This document shows positions 10,808 through 21,049 of a stretch of DNA of 60,000 bases, in pieces. Each line of letters opens with the position of its first letter. Position 1 is the stretch's first letter. The stretch comes from Owenia fusiformis. Lineage: Eukaryota; Annelida; Polychaeta; Sabellida; Oweniidae. The position numbers and the translations under genes were made by a program. The stretch spans positions 30,746,166 to 30,806,165 of the forward strand of contig CAIIXF020000011.1 of NCBI GenBank assembly GCA_903813345.2. Direction: 5' to 3'. Below the pieces are notes generated by a model. That model was given only the letters and a program-made list of their open reading frames with translations. It was not told the origin of the DNA and ran no database searches.

Positions 10808-11588
10808 AGAGATCATAATAAGTCAATTGAAAACCTTTTCATGAGTTACTAGTGGTTAACTAGTGAATACATGTTACTTAAGATATGTTGTCATGACAAA
10901 AGTTATATTGCCTTTACTGGGCAACATGAAGTTGCTTTAAAATGTACTGTAGTATATATGGCATTACATAGTATGTGTATATCTATTCTTTATACTTGTC
11001 CAATGTTGAAATGTACATAAATTGATATGATTATACAAATATAAAAATAAGTTGTTTTGTTTTGTCTTCTTAATTATTGAGACATCCGATTCCCCTTGGT
11101 TTAGATATCCTTTAGTAATAGACATAATTACTTGTATTTCTGTAACTCAGAATCTGAAACTTATATTTATTTCCTCAAAGCACATCAGGGTTGGTGTTCC
11201 AAGTGTCAACATTGGATAAAAACTAAGTTTCATTTCATTTTGGTTTCACCCCTCCTCTCATACAACAGTTTCTAAATGAAGTTAACTTTGGTGATCCACT
11301 ACCCTGCGTGTAGATTTTAATTAAACTACAGAAGAGAAAGATGTAATGAGCATCAGAATGAGAAAAATATTGGTGTATAGGCAAGTCACATATCCTTACG
11401 AACTGAACAAAAACTCCTCGAAAAAAGTTAAGGACCAGTCTTTTCTTCATAGTTTTACATGTTAAACCCCATGTATGTTAGAACTCACTTTTCTAAAAGA
11501 AAAACTGATAATGTTAAAATGGATATGTACTTTAAATAACTCTATTCTCTATATTTCAAAAAAATATTGAGAAATATTTTATATAACT
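10639..11588 (+). repeat. Block downstream of ARID1, duplicated near 40.0 kb and 52.2-53.8 kb
   Basis: This 950-bp block reappears in the same order and strand as three pieces: 10639-11160 matches 40043-40571, 11165-11356 matches 52190-52378, and 11357-11588 matches 53549-53770. Landmarks are CCATGGCGTGCAAAATAAAG, GAGTTACTAGTGGTTAACTA and CCCTCCTCTCATACAACAG. By eye the copies differ at roughly one base in twenty. The gaps in the second copy are filled by inserted elements, so this copy works as the empty-site reference for them. Whether it is gene 3' DNA that was copied or a repeat in its own right is not decided. Confidence 0.85.
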
Positions 11589-13549
11589 CAGGGTTCGTGC
11601 ACACCTTGAAATGTCAGGGAAATTGATTTATTTTTCCAGGTGTTGGAAATGTCAGGGAATTTTAAAATTGGGTCAAAAAAGGACAAAAATGTCAGGGAAT
11701 GTTGTATCATTGTTGAAAAAATAATGTTCCAGCAAAGTACATTTTAGGGCTGTGACAGGATATCAGTGAACTCCAAAATCATTTAGTTGTTTCCACAAAT
11801 TGCAAATCTTTTCATTAGTGTTGATTAAATGACATTAGATCTGGTATTGTATATTTGTATGAACAGTGTGAACATTATACTGAAACCGAACAATATTAAT
11901 AATGTATAGATGATTTAATACAATTATGCTTTTCCATGTAGTAAGCTTAGTCTAAGGCCATTCAAAGTTAATTACTGGTATATGTTTCATGGTTTGTTGA
12001 GGGGTTAATCTGAGGGGGGCGGGAGGTGAAAAACAAAAAAATGCTGGGAGCTCTTTACAGTGTAAAATTGCATTTATATTAAAGCCCCCGATAAATCGGG
12101 CTACGCATACCGCCGTGTTTACATTAGGGGATTAGAAGAGTTTATTTTTACTTTTGGTATGCAAGCAATATCAATATTAGGCCTTCATGCATGTACTCGT
12201 GTGTACAATCTGTATGCCCTTCAATATTATATAAGCCAGGCTATTCAAGTACAACATAATGTACACTATTTATGTGTGTATACGAACTACATGGGAATAC
12301 AATTCCCTGGGAAACAAAACACAAATACTTCTTTTGTATATGTTCAAAATGAGCCATTTGTTTGATGCATACACTTAATACCTTCATATATAAACATCTA
12401 CAAAGTATATCTAATAGTCATTTTCAATTCCAATGGTGAAACTTGCCTGGTTACGATTATACGGGAAATCAACACGGGACGATAGTTGTACACCTTCCTG
12501 GCTTACCTCTGAAGCCTGTACCCTGTAATCTCTTTATATAGGTTAGCGAGAGTTTTAAACTTTGGCGCACACTTTAAAGGGAAAAAGTGCATAAATGAAG
12601 TCTCACTTTTGATCTTTATAGTATTTCTAATGGATTAATAAGTACCTGATTTTTCATTTGACACCAAAAACAGCTCAAACAGACCACATCAGAGTTGACA
12701 CTAGATCATGAAAAATATTTTTGTTCTATCAATTTATATATGTCAAGTTTCTAGCGATGCCATAGAAAGATGGCATTGTTCTTTGCATTAGTTATCCATT
12801 CATTTTGATAGGATTTTCAACCATGCGCCATCTTTTAATCTAAGAGTTATTTAAAAACATACACTTTGTGAAAAGTGGTAATTCACTTCTTTTGGTCTCT
12901 GAACTTCAAATGCTGTTTTCTATGCAAGTAATTTTTTTCACTTCAGTATTGACCCAAATTAAAAGTTTTTATCATATTTGATTGACTGTGTGAGTGACAT
13001 GTCTCAAATGATATTTTGTCCTTTTTCATTCAAAAATAGGCGCATTGCCTGTTTAAGAAGCTGTCTGTTCGACAGTCCGGTCTTTTCAACTTTCAGGGGC
13101 TTTGCCAATTTTGAAAACCTTAGCACATGGAAGTAGGCAACCAAAATAAGTGTGCGGTACTATTAACAGTTTTTGAATTTGGTCCAAAGTTTTCTTCGTG
13201 TAAAGATGAACCCAGCATTTTACTTTGGCTCAAATTTTGTATGATGTAGCCTTAATAAAAATGACCTGCTCAAGAAGAAATATTCAAGATGGGCTCTGAA
13301 TTCAAAATTGCCACCTTTTTTATGAAATTTTTGATAATTTAAAGAAATTTGATTCCTGATAACACAAATACCGATTATTTGATTTGGTATCATAGGCCTG
13401 AGCCTTATCGTAATGCTACTTGAGAAGGAATTTCTAATATGATGTCAATTGTTTTGGTGTAATTTTCCAAAAAGGAAGAAGACAATAGTAATGCCAGGTT
13501 ATTGCTCTTATATAATGTTCACAATGATAGTATTCAATAAAAAATATAT

Positions 13550-13707
13550 GTTTATATCACTTACTTCCCTCTTAATGATATGCCATTACCTTAATAAATT
13601 GACTAGTCGAAAGGTCTAACACCCCTATTGAATGAACGGATTAGTGAATGAACTCGTCCAATACACTGCCTATCCATGCTTCATGCTACGACCTACTTCA
13701 TATTACC
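13550..13707 (+). repeat. DIRS left inverted terminal repeat
   Basis: It is inverted relative to 19376-19560. Shared landmarks include ATTAAGAG, CCATTACCTTAATAAATTGA, TAGTCGAAAGGTCTAACACC and GCCTATCCATGCTTCATGCT. It lacks the outermost part found at the right end, an asymmetry that is normal for DIRS elements. Confidence 0.9.
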
Positions 13708-15558
13708 TTTCGACGACCATCTCGCTACAAGCCTTCAACAGAACTTGGAGCAACTATATTCGTCAAGATGATGAACAACGAGGACGTTTACATGAACACC
13801 TCAGAGAAATGTCCTGCTATCATTCTCCAGCAAGAAGAAGGAGAATGCACTGATGGAGACACAGAGCAAGCAGGGATTCAAGAGAGTGCAGACCAGAACT
13901 TCAACATGAGTCTGACTGACAACTTTCTCAAGGAGAAGATTTCTGTTCTGATGAACGAAATGCTTCAAAACAAGCAACAAGAAAGCCCAAGGAACAGTGT
14001 GAACACCAGGCACAGCAGTCCTCGGAGGCTTCAACAGGAGGCAAGGTTGGACAGACCAAGCCCAGCGGCAAGGAGTGAATTTGTCAGAAGTCCCCGCAAA
14101 AGTTACAGGAGTCGCAGGAGCCCTAGCCCATGGAGATATCAGGACCCCAGAAGCCATGCAAGTCCCAAGAGACGTGCAAGTCCTTTTAGACGTGGCAGCC
14201 CCAGGAGATGTGGGAGACATTCGAGCAGTCGGGACAGAGTTTGGAGCCCTAGGAGACCAGAACCCAGACGTTATACTCCGGAGAGAAGAGGTCATCATGA
14301 CCGTCATGGTGAACACAGTCCACGCAGGCGTAGTAGGTCTTACAGTCGTGAAACTAGTGTCTCTTCTAGTTACACGCCTAGACCACGTGACCCGTCACTT
14401 CGTAGCAGCAGAGACAAGCACAGAAGTCCCCATAGGAGACCAAAGTCCCGCTCTAGAAGCAGAAGTCCAGTTCGAACGAGGTCACCTAACCCGGAAGCGA
14501 TTGCTCCAGTTTCACTTTCGAAAGAAAGTTCAACCAATCACAGTCTCGAACGTCACGAGGGGCCCGAGGATATGGACTCGCCCAGTGAAAATTTTCAAGA
14601 TGGCGGCTCCAGGATTTCGGAAGAAGAGAAAGTTTTGGCTTCGTACAACGCGGCGGCGATATCACAAGTCAAAAACCTGTTACCAGACGCTAACCTGACG
14701 CACCAAGTTCCAGACAGAGCGGTGGTTATCAAGCCCTTGGCATCGCAGTCTGAAGGTAATGAAAAATCTTTCTTACCATTATCACCCACGGTGATGACTT
14801 GTTTTTCTAACAGATCCTCGATCATCGCAAACGGTTTCGCCTTCAAAAAAGTAGGACAACTTTCCCGAAACGACAAGGCATCGCGCTTTCCAATTCCTCC
14901 AGCCGGAGGACTTGTTGTTTCGAGTATGAGGCCAAATTCCAGCCTGTCAGCGGTGATGTCTGAAGAAAATTTCAAGAAAGCTGACAAGGATTTGACTATC
15001 AGCAAGACCCAGTATAGGCTTCTAGAGGAAGGCTTAAGATTCCAACTGAAACCTCTGGCATATGCAGAATGGCTGTTAGGTGCAGTGGCCAAAATTCTCA
15101 ACGATTCTTCATCCACTGATACTAAGATGTTGTCTGATCTACTACAGCCTGCAGCACAAGCCATTGGCTGTCTGACTGATCAAAATGTGAGACTGCTGTC
15201 CAACGTAGTTCTACTTAGGAGAGATGGCTTCTTGAAGAACATGACTTGCCCTTCTGCAGCAAAGGAAATGCTCAGAACTCTACCCATAAACCCTTTGGCT
15301 CAGGAATTATTCCCACAGGAGTCAGTCACTGAAATTTTGAAGTCCAACCAGTCTGATCTCACCAACCAGGCTTTAACTTCCTTGGCTAAGATGAATGCGA
15401 GAGCTGAATCAAAGAAGTCTTCTCAACCAAATAAGAAAGACAACAACAACAACAACAACAACAGAAAGTCCAGTTTCAATAACAACAATGGCCCTGGTAA
15501 AAAGAACAGCTCTAACTCTTTTCGTGGCAAGGGAAGAGGAGAGAAAAAATCACAGTGA
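13648..15558 (+). CDS. DIRS Gag-like protein, SR-rich
   Basis: An uninterrupted frame of 636 codons. The first ATG (13648) lies inside the terminal repeat; the ATG pair at 13768 (MMNNEDVY) is an equally plausible start. Residues about 130-290 form an Arg/Ser-rich region (SRRSPSPWRY, RRPKSRSRSRSPVRTRSP) that resembles SR splicing factors. The second half has LRFQLKPLAYAEWLLGAVAK and LLRRDGFLKNMTCPSA...LFPQES, typical of DIRS Gag-like ORF1 proteins. A poly-Asn run and a basic Gly/Asn tail end it. The role is presumably particle or RNP formation. No stops or frameshifts are seen, so it may be a fairly young copy. Confidence 0.8.
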   Translation: MNSSNTLPIHASCYDLLHITFRRPSRYKPSTELGATIFVKMMNNEDVYMNTSEKCPAIILQQEEGECTDGDTEQAGIQESADQNFNMSLTDNFLKEKISVLMNEMLQNKQQESPRNSVNTRHSSPRRLQQEARLDRPSPAARSEFVRSPRKSYRSRRSPSPWRYQDPRSHASPKRRASPFRRGSPRRCGRHSSSRDRVWSPRRPEPRRYTPERRGHHDRHGEHSPRRRSRSYSRETSVSSSYTPRPRDPSLRSSRDKHRSPHRRPKSRSRSRSPVRTRSPNPEAIAPVSLSKESSTNHSLERHEGPEDMDSPSENFQDGGSRISEEEKVLASYNAAAISQVKNLLPDANLTHQVPDRAVVIKPLASQSEGNEKSFLPLSPTVMTCFSNRSSIIANGFAFKKVGQLSRNDKASRFPIPPAGGLVVSSMRPNSSLSAVMSEENFKKADKDLTISKTQYRLLEEGLRFQLKPLAYAEWLLGAVAKILNDSSSTDTKMLSDLLQPAAQAIGCLTDQNVRLLSNVVLLRRDGFLKNMTCPSAAKEMLRTLPINPLAQELFPQESVTEILKSNQSDLTNQALTSLAKMNARAESKKSSQPNKKDNNNNNNNRKSSFNNNNGPGKKNSSNSFRGKGRGEKKSQ

Positions 15559-16996
15559 CTATCTACCTATATCATCCAGTCCTCCAAGTCTTTGTCTCCC
15601 ACAGCTACCTGTAAGCCCTCAACAGCTACCAGTGGGAGGCAGACTACAGCATTTTCTTGCCAAATGGAAAGAAATCACAGATCTAGGAGGATTTCTACAG
15701 ATCATAAAGGAAGGTTACCAGCCGAAACTTCACACAAAACCTACCCTTACATGCAATCCTTGGCCTTTCCAGTCATCAACAAGAGACAGAAAAGACCTTT
15801 ATGCAGCTACAGTCACTCAACTTCTGGAGAAACAGGCCATAGAAGTTGTCCAGAACGTATCCAGTCCAGGCCTTTACAGTCATCTTTTCCTCATAAACTT
15901 CAAGAAGTCGGAACTACAACCAACTCAGAAGTTCACTTATGTGGGAGTAGAATACGATCTCAGCAAGGGAATTTGCCGTCCCCCTCACGATCGAGTAGAA
16001 AAGATATGGAAAGCTGGACAACATCTTCTAGAGAAGGGAATAGCCTCAGCAGAAACTTGGCAGTCTCTACTAGGCCTGTTGTCATCTGCGGAGAAACAAG
16101 TGCCATTGGGACGTCTTCATCTACGCCCTCTACAGTGTTGTCTGTTCCAACAGTGGTCTCCTCTATCTCAGCCCCAGTCACATCTAGTTGTCCTCTCACC
16201 AGATGCTCAGGGGGCACTTCTATGGTGGCTAGACCCCAGGAATTTACAAGCTGGTCAGCCTCTCAACAGATTTCACCCAACAATGACAATCTACACAGAT
16301 GTATCGTTGGAAGCATGGGGGGCCCACACACAATCGCAGGAATGCTCTGGAGTCTGGTCCCAGTTGGAATCAAGTCATCACATCAACTTTCTGGAGTTAC
16401 TAACAGTCAAGAAAGCTCTGATGTTCTTCAAGGAAAAGATAACTGGACAGAATATTCTGATTTGCACAGACAGCACGACTGTAGCAGCATATATCAACAA
16501 CCAGGGCGGAACACATTCCCCTCAACTACTCCAGTTAACTCAGGAGATTCTCTTATGGTGTCACAATCAGCAAATTGTACTCAGAGCGAATCATATTCCA
16601 GGATCACTGAACAGAAGGGCAGATCAGTTATCCCGAAAAAACCAGATTGTCAACACAGAGTGGTCTCTTCATGCAGACATAACCAAGAATCTATGGAAAA
16701 TATGGCCAACTCCCAATCTGGACATGATGGCCACATCTCACAATCACAAACTACCAGTTTACGTGGCTCCAGTTCCAGATCTTCAGTCGTGGAAAACAGA
16801 CGCCATGTCACTGAATTGGGACAATATGTACTTCTACATATTTCCCCCAACAGCAATGATAGCAGCAGTCCTGAACAAACTGCAGACTCACCAAAACACA
16901 AAATGTGTAATGATAGTACCAAAATGGCCCAATCAACCATGGTACCCAGACCTTCTCAGTCTGCTAGTAGATTTTCCTGTACTGATTCCAATATAG
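15395..16996 (+). pseudogene. DIRS RT/RNase H protein with RT catalytic core deleted
   Basis: This frame overlaps the end of the Gag frame by 164 bp, in another register. After a Pro-rich leader it reads GGFLQIIKEGYQPKL and LLEKQAIEVVQNVSSPGLYS, the entry into a DIRS reverse transcriptase. It then runs from SHLFLI directly into NFKKSELQPTQKFTYVGVEY, which belongs beyond the catalytic palm. The central region with the YxDD active site is missing, with the frame kept. The RNase H domain that follows looks complete: TIYTDVSLEAWG, NFLELLTVKKAL, ICTDSTTVAAYINNQGG and SLNRRADQLSR supply D, E, D and D. The usual DIRS downstream domain follows (PNLDMMATSHNHKLPVY, FPPTAMIAAVL). It cannot encode an active polymerase. 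Confidence 0.85.
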
Positions 16997-17007
16997 AAGA
17001 AACTCCT

Positions 17008-18135
17008 TCTTATGCCAAGGACCTCGATTTTTCATCAAGATCCAGAAAAGATGTCTCTACACGCTTGTCTGTTATCAACAATAACTTGCGAGAGGGGGGG
17101 TTTTCTGAAGAAGTGTCCAAAGCAGTACAGAAGTCTAGGAGAAAATCTACCAATGCCATCTACGATTCAAAGTGGAAATTATTCTCTGTTTGGTGTTTGG
17201 AAAGAGATACCAATCCCATCGAGGCATCTATTCCAATGATTGCAGATTTCTTCATTTATCTCAGAAACACTAAAAAGAGGTCTTTTTCTACTATCGAGGG
17301 CTACAGAACAGCTATAAACAATGTCAGGAAATCTACACAATCTAAAGATCTCTCAGAATCACAAGTGATACATGATATGTTGAGATCCTTTAAATTAGAA
17401 GATGCAATTCCAAAGTCTACCTTACCCAAATGGGACTTGGTTTTTGTACTTCATGAACTATTAAAGCCTCCATTTGAACCTATGAATTCTGCAGATATCA
17501 AATGGGTGACTTTAAAGACTGTATTTCTTCTACTGTTAGCCTCGGGCAAGAGACGTAGTGAGATACATGCCTTAGATGTTACAAGGATACAATGGAAAAA
17601 CAACAATACAGAAGTTTTCCTCTATCCATTCATTGGTTTTCTGCCAAAGAGCTTGGAAGCAGCAGAGGGACAAGCCAGATTTCAACCTATACATCTGAAA
17701 TCATTGGCAAGCCATGTGGGAAATGATCCAGATCGATGCTTATGCCCACTTAGAGCACTCAGATTTTATCTTGCTGCTACAAGAGTCTTCAGAGGTACCA
17801 GGAATAGGATCTTCATACCTTGGAAGAAAGGGTGTAATAGCAATTTACACTTAAATACTTTATCCAGCTGGATGAAACATCTGATTCTTCTAACCTACAA
17901 GAATTCCACAGCTGAGAGTAGAAGAATTGGGAAAGTTAACGCACATGAAATAAGAGCGTTATCAGCCTCATATGCAGTACAGTCGAATGTTAGCCTAACA
18001 GAAATATTGAAAAGTTGCTCTTGGGCTCACAACAACACCTTTATCGACTTTTATCTGCGTGATGTCACAGTCCTACAAGATGAAGCTAGAAAGCTAGGAC
18101 CTGTGATGCTGGCTGGAACTGTGTGCGACCTGTAG
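17008..18135 (+). CDS. DIRS tyrosine recombinase
   Basis: The frame is open from 15592, but recombinase-like sequence begins near 17008; upstream it is the off-frame of RNase H. The N-terminal SAM-like core-binding domain includes IYDSKWKLFSVWCLER and PMIADFFIYL. The catalytic domain has the first Arg in LLASGKRRSEIHALDV, the H-x-x-R box in NAHEIRALSASYA, and the Tyr in HNNTFIDFYLRDVT. All key residues of the R...HxxR...Y signature are present. The enzyme would integrate the circular DIRS DNA without target duplication. The end is TAG at 18133-18135, just before the internal complementary region. It looks intact. Confidence 0.88.
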   Translation, partial: SYAKDLDFSSRSRKDVSTRLSVINNNLREGGFSEEVSKAVQKSRRKSTNAIYDSKWKLFSVWCLERDTNPIEASIPMIADFFIYLRNTKKRSFSTIEGYRTAINNVRKSTQSKDLSESQVIHDMLRSFKLEDAIPKSTLPKWDLVFVLHELLKPPFEPMNSADIKWVTLKTVFLLLLASGKRRSEIHALDVTRIQWKNNNTEVFLYPFIGFLPKSLEAAEGQARFQPIHLKSLASHVGNDPDRCLCPLRALRFYLAATRVFRGTRNRIFIPWKKGCNSNLHLNTLSSWMKHLILLTYKNSTAESRRIGKVNAHEIRALSASYAVQSNVSLTEILKSCSWAHNNTFIDFYLRDVTVLQDEARKLGPVMLAGTVCDL

Positions 18136-18196
18136 CAGGTGCAGTAAGTACACAACAACTTTTTTCACCCCACCTATCCAATATGTTACATGCTAT

Positions 18197-18286
18197 GACA
18201 TATAATTAAGAGGGAAGTAAGTGATATAAACTGAAGATTTTTTTTATTAAATCAACCGTTTATGGAACTTACTTACCTCTTAATTA
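18197..18286 (+). repeat. DIRS internal complementary region
   Basis: The first part (ATTAAGAGGGAAGTAAGTGA...ATAAAC) is the reverse complement of the extreme left end at 13550. The second part (TGAAGATTTTTTTTATTAAA...CTTACTTACCTCTTAATTA) is the reverse complement of the extreme right end at 19512-19560. In the DIRS replication model this region templates repair of the two ends and circularisation. It lies 60 bp past the recombinase stop. Confidence 0.9.
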
Positions 18287-18665
18287 CCAGAGACCCACCC
18301 ACCTTCCCCGCTTGAGGGAAATATTTTATATTATTTTTTTGTATCTTCGAGGTCTCTCGGTAATATGTAGTTCAACGTCGTTAAACTCAATAACGGCGTT
18401 ATTTATTATTAAGAATTTTCTTGGGGCCATTATTGAGTTTAACCTCCTTACTATTCTTTCCATTGATGCAAGTTTTGGATCCACCGAAACCATTTTTCCG
18501 CGATAACATGCAACTGATGCTTGACAACAATATAAAAACACATAACATCAAGCGATTAAACACAATATTATTGTATTAAATGGTCATTTATACAAGTAAA
18601 ATGAGGTTAAACTTACCAATCTCTAAAATGACATTTCCGCATGTCCGCCATTGTGTCTGTTCGTC

Positions 18666-18839
18666 CCGGTGTAAAAGGGTAGGAGGTCCTATCAAATTAT
18701 GGTCCTACTCTCCATTGATTTATATGGTGACCTAAATACAACTCTTTCCCTCATTATCTTATACGCAATCAGGGCCAGTAAGGGCCGTTAAGAAAGGGGA
18801 CCATAATCCCTGGGGGACCATCATTTCTTTTACACCGGG
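18666..18839 (+). mobile_element. MITE, CCCGGTGTAAAAG-ended, inside DIRS spacer
   Basis: The ends CCCGGTGTAAAAG and CTTTTACACCGGG are inverted. The interior contains TTGATTTATATGGTGACCTAA, CAGGGCCAGTAAG and GGGGACCATAATCCC. A related copy with a decayed right end is at 22138-22310. There is no coding capacity and no clear target duplication. Confidence 0.65.
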
Positions 18840-19375
18840 TTAAAATTTAAACTATTGAAACGAAATTGTTGTCAAATAGATTGATAATTATCACGCGATT
18901 ACTCGGGATAAAATAACTATTTTTGAGGATAGCAGGTATCTTTGATTGATTTATATAGCGCTTGTATACACACAAAATAGTTATTAATTGCAAACCTACT
19001 GTTCGTTGATGCAGTGTCGCAATGACGGTTAATTCCTGATACGATTTGCAATTTCGATGTTACCGGAGCTGACCGATATTTTCGTAAAATTCCAAACCTG
19101 TCTCCAATATTTTCGTAATTATGCATCAATATGGTCTAAGGGGGGTACGGGATGGTGTGTATGTATCTATAAGGTATGTATGCATGCTTGAATCACATTC
19201 TTTATGTAATATTACCATGTTTTCGGAGTTTAATTAGTTCCGCATGTCGGAACCTGCTGAACGACTAAATTAACGCATCAAGGGCAAAATGGTCATGGAG
19301 GTTAGACCTAGCCGGGGCCATAAGACATGTCAGATAAGAAACGAGGCCCAGGCTAGGTCTAATGTTGTTGGACTA

Positions 19376-19560
19376 GGTAATATGAAGTAGGTCGTAGCAT
19401 GAAGCATGGATAGGCAGTGTATTGGACGAGTTCATTCACTAATCCGTTCATTCAATAGGGGTGTTAGACCTTTCGACTAGTCAATTTATTAAGGTAATGG
19501 CATATAATTAAGAGGTAAGTAAGTTCCATAAACGGTTGATTTAATAAAAAAAATCTTCAG
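19376..19560 (+). repeat. DIRS right inverted terminal repeat
   Basis: It is the inverted partner of 13550-13707, with about 35 extra bases at the outer edge (GTTCCATAAACGGTTGATTT, then A-rich, ending ATCTTCAG). The outer edge is matched only by the second half of the internal complementary region, as expected for DIRS. Confidence 0.9.
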
Positions 19561-20093
19561 TTTCATTAGGTGGGAATTGCCCTTCAAGTGAGTTGCTATT
19601 ATTCTAGTAGGATTTACAAAACATTAACAAATTATAGTTTGAAATGCTTAGAATGCACCATATACAATGTCAATTTTAAAAAGCTTCCGGGGGTGAACCT
19701 CCGTACCCCCCCCCTCTTTGGGTTACTTTTACTCGAAGTGATACAAACCCAAAAAATTACACCCTCTTGACACTTGCGCCAGCTTCGCCCCTATACATGT
19801 ATGTTTACCTTTGGCCTTATGCAATGTAAAATTTATAATATTAAAAATATAATGTATCAGGAATAAATTGGTGAATCAGATGGCCTGTACAAGTCAAGTT
19901 AAGTCATGAGAAATGGTACTGAAGGAGAAGCCCAAAATGTTTCATAATAAGTCTTTTTGTCTTGAATAATACAGTTGTTTGAGACTTTTTAGAGGCCGTG
20001 CGAGGAAAATTAGATCTGGAAATTTCCTTTTTTGCCTGGAAATGTCAGGGAATTGTCAGGGAAATTCATTTTGAAAAAGGTGTACGAACCCTG

Positions 20094-20660
20094 TAACTGT
20101 TTTTGTTAACATTTTGTTTTAGTGCGATTGTTTTTGCTCCTTTTCTACCAATTCTTGAGAATGAAATCAAATGTTTTTCCGAACCTTGTTGGAACAAAAT
20201 AGCATACACAACATGTTTTTAGATCTCTCAATATTATAGTTACACAAAGGAATTTTTGGTTGATTTTAAAAAGTATTCAAAAAATTAAAACAAAATCCCC
20301 CCCCCCAAAAAAATAGATAAAAATCAAGATATTAACAAGATAATTTTTTTAAATCAACACTTTCCTTTGTACAATTACAATATTGAGAGGCCTAAATTTG
20401 TTGTGTTTATGTCGTTTTGTTCCAATGAGTCACTCTGGAAACATGATACCAAGAACAAAACAAGCGTTCGATGTGTTTTCTAAAACAATATATGATATAT
20501 ATATATATTTCAAATTATATTGTTACCATTCAAAAGATGACCATTAAATTGACGATGTGTTAAGTTTTTAGATTTTTTATGACTGGTTTAAGGGAAACGT
20601 GTGTTCAAAAATTTCTCCATATCGATATCACTCCTTTGATGAATTAAGCATACAGAAAGT
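20094..20660 (+). repeat. Dispersed repeat copy (family also at 30.7-32.3 kb)
   Basis: The order CTACCAATTCTTGAGAATGA, AATTAAAACAAAA, GAGAGGCCTAAA, TTGTTCCAATGAG, CCATTCAAAAGATGA, TTGACGATGTGT matches 30770-31020 joined to 32038-32260. This copy has no mariner, so it shows the uninterrupted form of the element at 30591-32301, though it seems to lack one end. Confidence 0.7.
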
Positions 20661-21049
20661 AAAAATTCCAAATGTCTACTCGGATATTATTTTTTAATAA
20701 ATGTTTTACTGAATAGACATCCCAAAATCTGATTTACCCCTAACCATTCCCATTGGTTAACAGGGATTCTACCATTTTTTGAGGTGCATAATAAAAAATA
20801 TTATCATGCACCTTATTAAAATACTCAAATCTGATTGGTTAATAGCTGCAGGGTCTACTGCCATACGTGGCAGCAAGATCTCGTTCTATCCAGTATTGAA
20901 GCAACGAGATCTCCAACCATCACGTATGCCAGAATACCTACAGTATCCTCGAAAAAGAATACTAGGCTCGGGTTCTGTTTTAGTAGACCCATTCTTTAAA
21001 ATTAAGTATTTCTTGACAATTTAACACCATCTTTTATTTATCTACAGTA
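20661..21049 (+). other. Gene-free stretch with a repeat fragment
   Basis: The part 20650-20780 (AAATGTTTTACTGAATAGAC, CCCATTGGTTAACAGGG) recurs at 53810-53960. The remainder has an A+T-rich frame with no family resemblance. No gene is supported. Confidence 0.5.

Larger units (their letters stand above)
13550..19560 (+). mobile_element. DIRS-type tyrosine recombinase retrotransposon
   Basis: Inverted terminal repeats flank a Gag-like frame, an RT/RNase H frame and a tyrosine recombinase frame. An internal complementary region at 18197-18286 contains the complement of the left end fused to the complement of the right end. That is the diagnostic DIRS layout. The fused region fixes the termini at about 13550 and 19560. 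There is no target-site duplication; both junctions show GTTT, as expected for integration by a tyrosine recombinase. The element is incomplete because the RT catalytic region is absent. About 1.1 kb of spacer, including a MITE at 18666, lies between the internal complementary region and the right repeat. Confidence 0.92.
11589..20093 (+). mobile_element. TIR DNA transposon, CAGGGTTCGT-ended, interrupted by a DIRS element
   Basis: The left end CAGGGTTCGTGCACACCTT and the right end AAGGTGTACGAACCCTG are inverted. Both are followed inward by copies of AAATGTCAGGGAA (11609, 11647 and 11686 on the left; about 20040 on the right). The flanks carry a 5-bp match TAACT on both sides (11584-11588 and 20094-20098). 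CAGGG ends recall hAT elements, but hAT normally makes 8-bp duplications, so the superfamily is left open. No transposase is visible. Without the DIRS insertion the element would be about 2.5 kb. Between 12000 and 13549 I see no gene, only A+T-rich DNA and a small hairpin at 12083-12102 (AGCCCCCGAT/ATCGGGCT). Confidence 0.7.

Noticed and set aside
14075-14698. Overlapping frame of 207 codons in the DIRS Gag region
   Set aside because: An off-frame of Arg/Ser-rich sequence; no DIRS-like content.
15592-17007. Upstream part of the recombinase frame as an N-terminal extension
   Set aside because: Ser-rich, low information, and exactly overlapping the RNase H frame in another register; recombinase homology starts near 17008.
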